Shown in pieces: positions 1 through 7,933 of a stretch of 64,000 nucleotides of DNA. A program made the position numbers and the translations under genes. Source of the stretch: Lentzea aerocolonigenes (GTDB taxonomy: Bacteria > Actinomycetota > Actinomycetes > Mycobacteriales > Pseudonocardiaceae). Where the stretch lies: assembly GCF_000974445.1 (NCBI RefSeq), contig NZ_BBOJ01000024.1, forward strand, positions 91,313-155,312. The letters run 5' to 3'. The notes beneath the pieces were generated by a model, which did no database searches, was not told the DNA's origin, and was given only the letters and a program-made list of their open reading frames with translations. The first letter of the stretch is position 1. Every line of letters begins with the position of its first letter.

Positions 1-13
1 CCCGGTCCTGCCG

Positions 14-1132
14 ATGTCCGAGGCGGTTGCCCGTGCTCAGGACGCCGCGGGCGGTCAGTACGCCGCGGTCCTGCTCGTCGGCGGGGTGGCGCGGGCGGTG
101 GTCGAGGTGTGCTGGACGGCTCACCACGCCGAGGTGTGGCACGTCGACTCGGCCGGTCGCCGCTACCGCGGTGTCGCCTACCGCCGGTGGCCGGACGGGC
201 GGGTGCGGCTGTTCGAGGTACGCGGCTGGCGCTACGAGGGAAAGGACACGCCGGAGTTCGCCGGCGAGAGGCCGACCGTGCGGACCCGCGTCCACCGCAC
301 CGCGACGGCGGAGATCGAAAATTTCGAGGTGTCGGCGGAGCTTCCCGACGGGAGCACGTTCCAGACCTCGCGCGAGGACTGGCCCGAACCGGTGCGGCCG
401 CCGGACGACGTCGCGGTTCCCCAGGTCGGTGGCTGGCCCGCCCTGGCGGGACTGACCGGCCCGGTGACCACCCGCTCCGGCCCCGACGAGGTTCCCGCCA
501 CGTTCCCGTGGCGCCCACCGCAACCGTTGCGTCCGCACCACATCGAGAAGACCGTCACGGACGGCGCGCGCTTCCGCACGCGGGAAGGTCGTGTCCTGAC
601 CGTGAAGCGGAGTCCCGCGGGCACGATCCGGCTGCCCAGCGGCAAGCTGCTCGTCGGCGACCCCCACTGGTTCGACGCCGAGTCCAAGCCGCTGGCCGAG
701 ACGGTTCCACCCGGCGAGTACCCCGTGGAGGTGTTCGGGCTGACGGAGAACGGGACCGAGCTGACGACGGCCGCGTGCCGGGTGACCGTCACGGACGCAC
801 CGGTCACGTCGTGGCACCTCGCGTTGCGCGACGGCGACCACGAGCTGGACCTCGGTGACGGCGAGTACTTCGGCAACCCGGTCGACACCGCCACGCTCGC
901 ACTGGTCGACCAGACCGGTGCGACGGCCTACGACGATGCCGCCATCACGGCAGTCTCCGCCGGTGAGGCCCGCCACCACAGGCTTTCCGACGCCAGGACC
1001 GACCTGATCATCGTGCCGGGCTGGAGCGACGGCGCGTTCCCGGTCTGGCTCGGACGCACCGCCCACGGAGCGATCGGCTGTTTCGTGCTCGACTTCCACA
1101 CGCCCGAGCTGGCCACCGCCGAACCCGCCTGA
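14..1132 (+). CDS. DUF4241 domain protein
   Basis: Predicted soluble protein of 372 residues if translation starts at the ATG at 14. The C-terminal half (about 185-365) has the look of a DUF4241 domain: a PGEYPVEV turn, a core with W-LAL and a VDTATLALVD segment, and a closing DGAFPVWLG...FVLDF strand pair. The N-terminal half (about 15-120) is a separate, unrecognised module rich in W, Y and charged strands. There is no signal peptide or membrane segment. The frame stays open to the left edge of the window, so the true start may lie outside. No biochemical role is known to me for DUF4241. It ends 36 bases before the iclR start and need not belong to that module. Confidence 0.6.
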   Translation: MSEAVARAQDAAGGQYAAVLLVGGVARAVVEVCWTAHHAEVWHVDSAGRRYRGVAYRRWPDGRVRLFEVRGWRYEGKDTPEFAGERPTVRTRVHRTATAEIENFEVSAELPDGSTFQTSREDWPEPVRPPDDVAVPQVGGWPALAGLTGPVTTRSGPDEVPATFPWRPPQPLRPHHIEKTVTDGARFRTREGRVLTVKRSPAGTIRLPSGKLLVGDPHWFDAESKPLAETVPPGEYPVEVFGLTENGTELTTAACRVTVTDAPVTSWHLALRDGDHELDLGDGEYFGNPVDTATLALVDQTGATAYDDAAITAVSAGEARHHRLSDARTDLIIVPGWSDGAFPVWLGRTAHGAIGCFVLDFHTPELATAEPA

Positions 1133-1157
1133 GCAGGGAATGGGCCGGTGGGCGTGT

Positions 1158-1176
1158 TAGCGTGCGCTGTGCGCAC
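1158..1176 (+). promoter_or_regulatory. leaderless promoter and IclR operator at iclR
   Basis: A -10-like TAGCGT lies at 1158-1163, five bases before the GTG at 1169. Overlapping it is the inverted repeat GTGCGC-TGT-GCGCAC at 1162-1176. The same 6+3+6 arrangement recurs at 3137-3151. The position, covering the -10 and start codon, fits autorepression. The sequence is observed; the binding is inferred. Confidence 0.5.
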
Positions 1177-1963
1177 AAACGAGCGGCCGGCTGGCGAGGA
1201 TCGAGAGCCGCACTTCGTCCAGTCAGTGGCGCGAGCGTTGTCCGTGATGCGGTCGTTCAACGCCGAGCGTCCGTCCCAGTCGCTCGCGGACGTCGCACGG
1301 GCGACCGGTCTGGACCGGGCGACCGCACGACGGCTGCTGCTCACCCTCGCGGACCTCGGCTACGTGCGCGCCGAAGGGCGGGAGTTCCAGCTCACCCCGC
1401 GCGTGCTCGAGCTCGGCTACGCCTACCTGTCCGGCCTGTCGCTGCCGGAGATCGCGGGCCCGCACCTGCGCAAGCTCGCCGGTGACCTCAACGAGACCGC
1501 TGCGCTGGCCGTGCTCGACGGGGACGAGATCGTCTACGTCGCGCTGATCCCGAGCTCGCGCGTCGCGACGGTGCGCATCAACATCGGCACCCGGTTCGAT
1601 GCCTACCCGACGTCGATGGGGCGCGTGCTGCTGGCGGGCCTGCCGGAGCAACGGCTCGAGGACTACCTGGCGCGCCTGCACCTGGAGAGCAAGACCGACC
1701 GCACGGTGCGGTCGGTCGACGCGTTGCGCGAGGAGATCAACAGGACGCGCGAGCAGGGCTGGGCGCTCGTGGACGCCGAGCTGGAGGCCGGTCTGCGCGG
1801 AGCGGCCGCCCCCGTGCGCGACCGGGCAGGCGCCGTGATCGCGGCGGCCAACGTCTCCGTGCACGCGGGCAGGATGACGCCGCAGGAGGTCGAGCGGGAG
1901 TACGTGCCCGCGATCCTGCGCACGGTCCGGATGATCGAGGCCGACATGATGGGACTGGCCTGA
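1169..1963 (+). CDS. IclR-family regulator, PcaR/PobR-like
   Basis: DNA-binding regulator of 264 residues. The N-terminal winged helix-turn-helix (about 12-80) contains QSVARALSVM and a recognition-helix region with ATGLDRATARRLLLTL. The C-terminal IclR effector domain (about 90-260) carries SMGRVLLAGLPEQRLEDYL and a closing RGAAAPVRDRAG...AANVSVHAGRM segment. Similarity is to the branch that controls protocatechuate, 4-hydroxybenzoate and quinate/shikimate catabolism. I chose the GTG at 1169 because a TAGCGT -10 lies just upstream; a GTG at 1148 is the in-frame alternative. It meets the dehydrogenase gene tail to tail (stops adjacent) and probably controls it and the divergent transporter-dehydratase genes through the shared palindromes. 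The ligand is likely an aromatic or hydroaromatic acid (inference). Confidence 0.85.
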   Translation: MRTNERPAGEDREPHFVQSVARALSVMRSFNAERPSQSLADVARATGLDRATARRLLLTLADLGYVRAEGREFQLTPRVLELGYAYLSGLSLPEIAGPHLRKLAGDLNETAALAVLDGDEIVYVALIPSSRVATVRINIGTRFDAYPTSMGRVLLAGLPEQRLEDYLARLHLESKTDRTVRSVDALREEINRTREQGWALVDAELEAGLRGAAAPVRDRAGAVIAAANVSVHAGRMTPQEVEREYVPAILRTVRMIEADMMGLA

Positions 1964-2938
1964 TCACGCGGTGAGGTCGATCCAGCACTTGCCCGGCGTC
2001 GAGCGGACGGCCTCGAACGCCTTCGCGGTCTCCTCGAACCCGAACGCCGCGCCGAGCACGCGGGACGGCGCGATCTTGCCGTCCTCCAGAGCGGCGACGG
2101 TGCCGGCGAAGTCGGACGGGTGGTCGTAGATCAGCGAGCCGACGAGGGTGAGCTGGCGGTAGACGAACTCGGACATCAGCACCCCGAGCGGCCGGGCGGT
2201 GAGGCCGATCAGGACGGCGGTGGCTCCCGGCGCGAGCCGTTCGAGCGCGGGGGCGAGGGCCTCCGGTACGCCGGAGGTCTCGAACATGAACCGGAACCCG
2301 GCGGACGTCTCTCCGGCGGCCACCGCGCCCAGTGACACGGCGAGGTCTCTGCGTCCCTCGTGGGGCTCCAGCACGTGTGGCGTGATCCCCATTTCCACCA
2401 GGGTCAGGCACACGAACAAGCCTTGTGAACCGGTGCCGACGACGAGGCACGAGTCGCCCGGTGCGATCCCTGAACGGCGGATCGCGGCGCGTGCGACCGT
2501 CAGCGGCTCCGCGCACACGAGGTCGGGGAGTGCGACGTGCGCGGCGGCGGGAAAGGCGAACTCGGCGGGGACGGCGACGCGTTCCGCGAGGAGTCCTGGC
2601 GTGCCGAGCCCGATGACGACGCGGTTCGGGCACGCGGACGTGAACCCGGTGCGGCACGGCGGGCACGCGAAGCAGCAGTAGTTGGGTTCGATCGCCACGT
2701 GCTGCCCGACGTGGCGGTCGTGTACCCGCTCGCCCACGGCGACGACCTCGCCGACGCCCTCGTGGCCGAGCACCCACGGCATCGACGGCACGGCCTTCGC
2801 GCCTGAGCGAACCGTGAGGTCGGACCCGCACAGGCCGACGGCGAGCATGCGCACCAGCACCTCGTCCGCACCGCAGTGCGGCTCTTCGACGTCGATGATC
2901 TCGACGACCCCTGGACTGACCAACGCGGCGGCCTTCAC
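1964..2938 (-). CDS. zinc-dependent medium-chain dehydrogenase
   Basis: NAD(P)-dependent medium-chain alcohol/polyol dehydrogenase of about 324 residues. The catalytic zinc site is visible in GLCGSD (Cys), GHEGVGE (His-Glu) and CAEPL (Glu). The structural zinc loop carries four cysteines in the PNYCCFACPPCRTG...ACPN stretch. The Rossmann fold begins at VVGTGSQGL. The start is set at the GTG at 2938, seven bases after a GGGAAG-like ribosome site; the adjacent GTG at 2941 is possible. The gene is divergent from the MHS transporter across a 259-base region loaded with GCGCAC half-sites, so it probably belongs to the IclR regulon. A role oxidising quinate, shikimate or a related polyol is suggested by context only; the family has many substrates. 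Confidence 0.75.
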   Translation of the reverse strand: MKAAALVSPGVVEIIDVEEPHCGADEVLVRMLAVGLCGSDLTVRSGAKAVPSMPWVLGHEGVGEVVAVGERVHDRHVGQHVAIEPNYCCFACPPCRTGFTSACPNRVVIGLGTPGLLAERVAVPAEFAFPAAAHVALPDLVCAEPLTVARAAIRRSGIAPGDSCLVVGTGSQGLFVCLTLVEMGITPHVLEPHEGRRDLAVSLGAVAAGETSAGFRFMFETSGVPEALAPALERLAPGATAVLIGLTARPLGVLMSEFVYRQLTLVGSLIYDHPSDFAGTVAALEDGKIAPSRVLGAAFGFEETAKAFEAVRSTPGKCWIDLTA

Positions 2939-2964
2939 CACACCACTTCCCTTCGTCGCTATAC

Positions 2965-2987
2965 GCACTAACGCGCACGATGCGCAC
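2965..2987. promoter_or_regulatory. IclR half-site array before the dehydrogenase
   Basis: Three same-orientation half-sites lie here: CGCAC at 2964-2968, GCGCAC at 2973-2978 and GCGCAC at 2982-2987. The last two are separated by GAT, the spacing used in the full palindromes, but they form a direct rather than inverted repeat. They sit 27-50 bases upstream of the dehydrogenase start. Binding is inferred from the shared half-site. Confidence 0.4.
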
Positions 2988-3060
2988 ACCTGTCAAGCGG
3001 ACTCACTGTTTTGTGACGGCTCCGTTCCTCTCCGGAAGCGGGTTCATCTGCGCATACATG

Positions 3061-3088
3061 GTCAACTACCTGTACGCAAACAGTTGAC
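3061..3088. repeat. inverted repeat GTCAACT...AGTTGAC
   Basis: Perfect 7-base arms at 3061-3067 and 3082-3088 surround a 14-base spacer, in the middle of the dehydrogenase/transporter divergent region. The arms differ from the GCGCAC half-site, so a second regulator is possible. The right arm also contains TTGAC, which could serve as a -35 for the transporter. Confidence 0.35.
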
Positions 3089-3135
3089 TGGGTAATGAGG
3101 GTAGACCTACCGTGCCCATGCGCATCAAACACAAT

Positions 3136-3152
3136 TGTGCGCATAGCGCACA
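3136..3152. promoter_or_regulatory. IclR operator before the MHS transporter
   Basis: Perfect palindrome TGTGCGC-ATA-GCGCACA, 46 bases upstream of the transporter start. A further half-site, TGCGCA, occurs at 3119-3124. It shares 6-base arms and a 3-base spacer with the palindrome at the iclR start. The predicted role is operator for the transporter-dehydratase transcript. Confidence 0.55.
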
Positions 3153-3197
3153 TTAGCCCTCTTCTGTTGATGTCACTGCGCTTCAAAGGAGAAGACC

Positions 3198-4577
3198 GTG
3201 GACACCCCAACATCGAGTTCGCTCGCCACCCGGCGAGCACCGCGCGCGGCCGCCGCGAGCGGATGGTTCGGCAGCGCCCTGGAGTACTACGACTTCTTCA
3301 TCTACGCGCAGGCCGCGGCCCTGGTCTTCCCCTCGATCTTCTTCCCGAAGGGCAACCCGACCGTCGCCATCGTCGCCTCGCTCGCCACGTTCGGCGTCGG
3401 GTACGTCGCCCGCCCGATCGGTGCCTTCGTGCTGGGCCACTGGGGTGATCGGCACGGACGCAAGAACGTGCTGATCCTGTGCATGCTGATGATGGGCCTG
3501 TCGACGTTCCTCGTCGCGCTGCTGCCGACGTACTCCTCCGTCGGCGTCCTCGCCCCGGCCCTGCTGGTGGTCCTGCGGCTGATCCAGGGCTTCGCCGTCG
3601 GCGGTGAGATCTCCGGCGCCAGCACGATGATCGGCGAGCACGCCCCGCCGGGCCGCCGCGGCTTCTACGCGAGCTTCGCTCTCCAGGGCGTGCAGGCAGG
3701 GCAGATTCTCGCCGCCGCGGTGTTCCTCCCGTTGGCCGCGATCCTGCCGAAGGACGCGTTCGAGGCGTGGGGCTGGCGGATCCCGTTCCTGCTCAGCGTC
3801 GTGGTGGTGATCGCCGGTTACGTGATCCGGCGCAGGGTTGACGAGACACCGGTGTTCCAGCAGGAGAAGGCGCACGACGCCACCCCGAAGGCGCCGATCG
3901 TGCTGGCGGTGCGGGAGAACGGCTCCGACATGCTCCGGGTCGTCTGCATGGCGTTGATGAACGTCGTCCCGGTGGCCACGACGGTGTTCGGCGCGACCTA
4001 CGCCACCAGCAAGGCCTACGGCGTGGGTATGAGCACCACCACCCTGCTGTGGATCTCCGTCGCCGGCAACGCCGTCGCCGTGGCGCTCATCCCGTTCGTG
4101 GGCAGCCTTTCCGACCGGATCGGGCGCAGGCCGTGCATCGTCGTCGGCGCCCTGAGCTCGGGAGCGTTGTCCTACGCCTACCTCTGGGCGATCAGCGAGG
4201 GCGACACCGTCCTCACGTTCATCCTCGCGATGCTCATGTGGGGAATGGTCTACCAGGGCTACAACGCGGTGTTCCCGTCCTTCTACCAGGAGCTCTTCCC
4301 GGCGAGGACCCGCGTCACCGGGTTCGCGGTCTCGCAGAACCTCGGCACCGCGATCACCGCGTTCCTGCCCACGCTGTACGCCGTCGTCGCCCCTCCCGGA
4401 GCCAACGTGCCTCTGATCGTCGGCAGCTTCACGTTCGGCTGTGCCGTCATCGCTGCGATCGCGGCGCTCTCCGCACGTGAGACCTACCGCCTGCGCACGG
4501 AGGACCTGGGCGTCCGCACCGCCGAACCCCTGCCGCGCGAGGAGTACGACCGCCTCCGCACCACCGTGTCCGCCTGA
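3198..4577 (+). CDS. MHS-family MFS transporter (shikimate/aromatic-acid type)
   Basis: Inner-membrane proton symporter of 459 residues with about 12 membrane helices. It has the metabolite:H+ symporter signature: WFGSALEYYDFFIY at residues 22-35 and the loop 2-3 motif GHWGDRHGRKNVL near residues 79-91. A second copy, GSLSDRIGRRP, occurs after helix 8. An AAAGGAG site seven bases before the GTG at 3198 fixes the start. Related family members include ShiA (shikimate), PcaT and KgtP. The next gene encodes a 3-dehydroshikimate dehydratase, 19 bases downstream, so import of shikimate, quinate or dehydroshikimate is the likely role. The substrate cannot be read from sequence alone. Confidence 0.85.
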   Translation: MDTPTSSSLATRRAPRAAAASGWFGSALEYYDFFIYAQAAALVFPSIFFPKGNPTVAIVASLATFGVGYVARPIGAFVLGHWGDRHGRKNVLILCMLMMGLSTFLVALLPTYSSVGVLAPALLVVLRLIQGFAVGGEISGASTMIGEHAPPGRRGFYASFALQGVQAGQILAAAVFLPLAAILPKDAFEAWGWRIPFLLSVVVVIAGYVIRRRVDETPVFQQEKAHDATPKAPIVLAVRENGSDMLRVVCMALMNVVPVATTVFGATYATSKAYGVGMSTTTLLWISVAGNAVAVALIPFVGSLSDRIGRRPCIVVGALSSGALSYAYLWAISEGDTVLTFILAMLMWGMVYQGYNAVFPSFYQELFPARTRVTGFAVSQNLGTAITAFLPTLYAVVAPPGANVPLIVGSFTFGCAVIAAIAALSARETYRLRTEDLGVRTAEPLPREEYDRLRTTVSA

Positions 4578-4596
4578 CCGAGGAAGAAGCAGCACC

Positions 4597-6381
4597 TTGC
4601 GCTCACTCGCCACCGTCTGCCTGTCCGGAACCCTGGAGGAGAAGCTCACCGCCGCGGCACGGGCCGGGTTCGACGGCGTGGAGATCTTCGAGAACGACCT
4701 CGTCGCGAGCCCGTGGTCGCCCTCGGAGATCCGGGCGCGGTGCGCGGATCTCGGTCTGTCGATCGAGCTGTACCAGCCGTTCCGCGACTTCGAGGACGTC
4801 CCGGCGGCGGTGTTCGCCGCGAACCTGCACCGCGCGGAACGCAAGTTCGAGCTCATGCGTGACCTGGGCGCTGACCTGCTCCTGGTCTGCTCGTCGGTGT
4901 CCCCCGACGGTCTCGGCGACGACGATCTCGCCGCCGAGCAACTGCACGCGTTGGCGGGCCGTGCTGCACAGCACGGCCTCCGCATCGCCTACGAGGCACT
5001 GGCCTGGGGCCGGTACGTCAACACCTGGGACCACTCCTGGCGCATCGTGCGCACCGCTGACCACCCCGCGCTCGGGTTGTGCCTGGACAGCTTCCACGTC
5101 CTGTCGCGCACCCCCGACGTGAGCGGCATCGCCGAAGTGCCGGGGGACAAGCTGTTCTTCGTCCAGCTCGCCGACGCGCCACACCTGGACATGGACGTGC
5201 TGCAGTGGAGCAGGCACCACCGCCTGTTCCCCGGCCAGGGCGCGTTCGACCTGCCGGGCTTCACGAACCTCGTCCGGCGCACCGGCTACGAGGGCCCGCT
5301 CTCGCTGGAGGTCTTCAACGACGTCTACCGCCAGGCCGATCCCGGCAGCACGGCCGTGGACGCGATGCGCTCCCTGCTGGACCTGCAGGACCGTTGCGGC
5401 GACGACGTGGTGCCGCCTGCCGCTGAACTGGCCTCGATCGCCTTCGCCCAGCTGACCGCGCACAGCTCCGACACCGAGATCGCCTTGGCGTCACTGGGTT
5501 TCACCCGTCACGCGAACCACCGCACCAGCCCGGTCCGGCTGTGGCGGCAAGGCGCGGCAACACTTCTGGTCACCACCGGCACCTCGCCCGGCGAGATCAG
5601 CGGGCTGGGCCTGGAAAGCGCGGACCCGTCGGCCTCCGCGCGCCGAGCCGCCGCCCTGCTGGCCCCGGAACTGCCCTCGGACTCCGGCACGTTCACCGTC
5701 GCCGACCCGGACGGACTGTCACTGACGTTCTGCCCGCCCGACGACACGTGGCCGGCCGTGTTCCTCCCGACCGGGGAAGCCGAGGAAGACGGCATCGGAC
5801 TGACCGGCATCGACCACGTCGCACTCGGGCAGCCGTTCGACCGGTTCGACGAGGTGGCGTTGTTCTACCGGTCCGTCCTGGGCTTGCGGCCACACGACGA
5901 CACAGAGTACGCGGCACCGTTCGGTCTGGTGCGCAGCCGTTCTCTCGTGCGCGCGGGCGTCCACGTCGTGCTCACGCGCCCACTGCTCCGGCGTGGGGAC
6001 TGGGCGCCGCACGTGCCCGATCCGCAGCACATCGCCTTCGCCACGGACGACATCTTCGCCACCGCTGAGGCGTTCCGCGCCTGCGGCGGCTCGGCACTGT
6101 CCATTCCGGACAACTACTACGACGACCTCGAAGCGCGGCTGGCGCTGTCCGCGGAGCTGCTCGCGAGCCTGCGGGAGTTCGGCCTGCAGTACGACCGGGA
6201 TGACAGCGGTGGCGAGTTCTTCCACTTCTCCACGCCGATGGTCGGATCGCGCGTGTTCTTCGAGATCGCGCAACGCGTTGGTGGCTATTCGGGTGTCGGT
6301 GCCGCCAACGCGCCGGTGCGGATGGCCGCGCACCGCCGGCTGCGCGGTCACCTGACGGAAACAGCGTCGTCATCGGGATGA
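4597..6381 (+). CDS. quiC: 3-dehydroshikimate dehydratase fused to HPPD-like domain
   Basis: A 594-residue two-domain protein of the QsuB/QuiC1 type. The N-terminal xylose-isomerase-like TIM barrel (about 1-280) keeps the predicted metal ligands Glu133 (YEALAWG), Asp164 (CLDSFH), Gln190 (FVQLAD) and Glu238 (SLEVFND); this fold converts 3-dehydroshikimate to protocatechuate. The C-terminal part (about 300-590) resembles 4-hydroxyphenylpyruvate dioxygenase, with a complete metal triad: His407 (IDHVA), His478 (PQHIAF) and Glu556 (FFEIAQ). The start is the TTG at 4597, which puts AGGAAG ten bases upstream; an open frame extends to 4441 but lies inside the transporter gene. The biological substrate of the C-terminal half is not established to my knowledge. 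The gene symbol follows the family name. Confidence 0.88.
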   Translation: MRSLATVCLSGTLEEKLTAAARAGFDGVEIFENDLVASPWSPSEIRARCADLGLSIELYQPFRDFEDVPAAVFAANLHRAERKFELMRDLGADLLLVCSSVSPDGLGDDDLAAEQLHALAGRAAQHGLRIAYEALAWGRYVNTWDHSWRIVRTADHPALGLCLDSFHVLSRTPDVSGIAEVPGDKLFFVQLADAPHLDMDVLQWSRHHRLFPGQGAFDLPGFTNLVRRTGYEGPLSLEVFNDVYRQADPGSTAVDAMRSLLDLQDRCGDDVVPPAAELASIAFAQLTAHSSDTEIALASLGFTRHANHRTSPVRLWRQGAATLLVTTGTSPGEISGLGLESADPSASARRAAALLAPELPSDSGTFTVADPDGLSLTFCPPDDTWPAVFLPTGEAEEDGIGLTGIDHVALGQPFDRFDEVALFYRSVLGLRPHDDTEYAAPFGLVRSRSLVRAGVHVVLTRPLLRRGDWAPHVPDPQHIAFATDDIFATAEAFRACGGSALSIPDNYYDDLEARLALSAELLASLREFGLQYDRDDSGGEFFHFSTPMVGSRVFFEIAQRVGGYSGVGAANAPVRMAAHRRLRGHLTETASSSG

Positions 6382-6509
6382 CGCGCGTTGTCGGATCTGG
6401 ATAGTCGGGCCGTATGTCTTCGACGGATTGTCCACTGTTCCTCGCGGTGGTGGCGCTCCCAGACTGATCCGCAGCCAGTCAGTCGCTCTCGTCGAGGGAA
6501 GGAGGGCCG

Positions 6510-7886
6510 ATGTCGCAGGACCTGCAACCCTCATTGCGCAAGCGGCACCTCAGCATGATCGCGATCGCCGGGGTCATCGGCGCCGGGCTGTTCGTCGGCA
6601 GCGGTGCCGCGATCGGCAAGGCCGGACCCGGTGTGCTGCTCTCCTACGCCGCCGCGGGCCTGCTCGTCGTGCTGGTGATGCGGATGCTGGGAGAGATGTC
6701 GGCGGCGAACCCCGACACCGGCAGCTTCTCCGCCTACGCCGAGCGTGCGATCGGTCCGTGGGCGGGTTTCGCGATCGGGTGGCTGTACTGGTGGTTCTGG
6801 GTCGTCGTGGTCGGCATCGAGGCCACCGCGGGCGCCGCCATCGTGCACCGCTGGGTGCCGGGCGTGCCGCAGTGGACGTGGGCCCTCGTGCTGACGATCG
6901 CGCTGACGCTGACGAACCTCTACTCGGTCAAGTCCTTCGGCGAGTTCGAGTTCTGGTTCGCCGGCATCAAGGTCGCGGCGATCACCGTGTTCCTCGTGCT
7001 GGGCGTGCTCGCCATCGGCGGTCTGCTGCCGGGCTTCTCCTCACCCGGCATGTCGAACCTCACCGGCCACGGCGGCTTCTTCCCGTCGGGCTCCGGTCCG
7101 GTCTTCGCCGCGATGCTCGTGGTCGTCTTCTCGTTCTTCGGCGCGGAGATCGCCACCGTCGCGGCGGGTGAGTCGGCCAACCCCGTGCAGGCCGTGCGCG
7201 CCGCGGTGAAGTCGGTGGTGTGGCGCATCCTCGTCTTCTACATCGGCTCGATCGCCGTGGTCGTCACGCTGCTGCCGTGGGACGACGCCAACGTCGCCAA
7301 GAGCCCGTACGTGGCGGTGCTCGACACCCTCGGCCTGCCCGCGGCCGCGGTGGTCATGGACGTCGTGGTGCTCACGTCGGTGCTGTCCTGCCTGAACTCG
7401 GGCCTGTTCACCGCGTCCCGGATGATCTTCTCGCTGTCCAGGCGCGGCGAGGCCCCCGCGGCCCTCGGCCGGGTCAGCCGCCGGGGAGTGCCGACCGCCG
7501 CGGTCCTCGCGTCCATCGTCGTCGGGTTCGCGACGGTGGCGCTGAACTACCTCTCGCCGGACACGGTGTTCCTGTTCCTGGTGAACTCCTCCGGCGCGGT
7601 GGCGATCTTCGTGTGGCTGGCGATCGCCGTGTCCCAGCTGCGGATGCGGCGGCAGCTCGAACAGCAGACCCCCGGGCAGCTCACGTTGCGCATGTGGGGC
7701 TACCCGTACCTGACCTGGGTGACGATCGTCGGCATGGTGGGCTTGCTCGTGGGCATGCTGTTCGACGCGGACGCCCGTTCCCAGCTGCTGCTGAGCCTGC
7801 TCGTCGCGGCAGTGGTGGTGGCGGTGGGTGTCGTGCGCGGCCGCCGAAGCGCACCGCGACCCGTGACGGTGCCGGAAACGACGTGA
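6510..7886 (+). CDS. amino-acid permease, APC superfamily (GabP/ProY-like)
   Basis: Polytopic inner-membrane transporter of 458 residues with about 12 helices. The first helix carries the APC signature IAIAGVIGAGLFVGSG (residues 18-33), and helix 3 is preceded by GEMSAANPDTGSFSAYA. These match the amino acid transporter family of GABA, proline, lysine and aromatic amino-acid permeases, which use proton symport. A strong GGAAGGAGG site about five bases before the ATG at 6510 fixes the start. No specificity residue set lets me choose a substrate. It follows the dehydratase after 128 bases and may be independently transcribed. A bidirectional-looking hairpin separates it from the convergent secreted-protein gene. 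Confidence 0.85.
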   Translation: MSQDLQPSLRKRHLSMIAIAGVIGAGLFVGSGAAIGKAGPGVLLSYAAAGLLVVLVMRMLGEMSAANPDTGSFSAYAERAIGPWAGFAIGWLYWWFWVVVVGIEATAGAAIVHRWVPGVPQWTWALVLTIALTLTNLYSVKSFGEFEFWFAGIKVAAITVFLVLGVLAIGGLLPGFSSPGMSNLTGHGGFFPSGSGPVFAAMLVVVFSFFGAEIATVAAGESANPVQAVRAAVKSVVWRILVFYIGSIAVVVTLLPWDDANVAKSPYVAVLDTLGLPAAAVVMDVVVLTSVLSCLNSGLFTASRMIFSLSRRGEAPAALGRVSRRGVPTAAVLASIVVGFATVALNYLSPDTVFLFLVNSSGAVAIFVWLAIAVSQLRMRRQLEQQTPGQLTLRMWGYPYLTWVTIVGMVGLLVGMLFDADARSQLLLSLLVAAVVVAVGVVRGRRSAPRPVTVPETT

Positions 7887-7892
7887 CCTTCA

Positions 7893-7927
7893 GGCCGGGG
7901 CTCGTTCGCTCGCCGCGAGCCCCGGCC
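7893..7927. terminator. bidirectional terminator hairpin
   Basis: Perfect 12-base arms, GGCCGGGGCTCG at 7893-7904 and its complement at 7916-7927, enclose an 11-base loop. It lies between the stop codons of two convergent genes. There is no long U-tract, as is common in high-GC actinomycetes. Confidence 0.7.
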
Positions 7928-7933
7928 CGTTTC

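Noticed and set aside
3183..4985. 600-residue minus-strand frame opposite the MHS transporter
   Set aside because: The plus strand encodes a clear MFS protein; the antisense translation is low-complexity His/Arg/Glu-rich sequence.
6382..6509. Riboswitch before the amino-acid permease
   Set aside because: 128 bases with no conserved aptamer motif or terminator/antiterminator pair that I can recognise.
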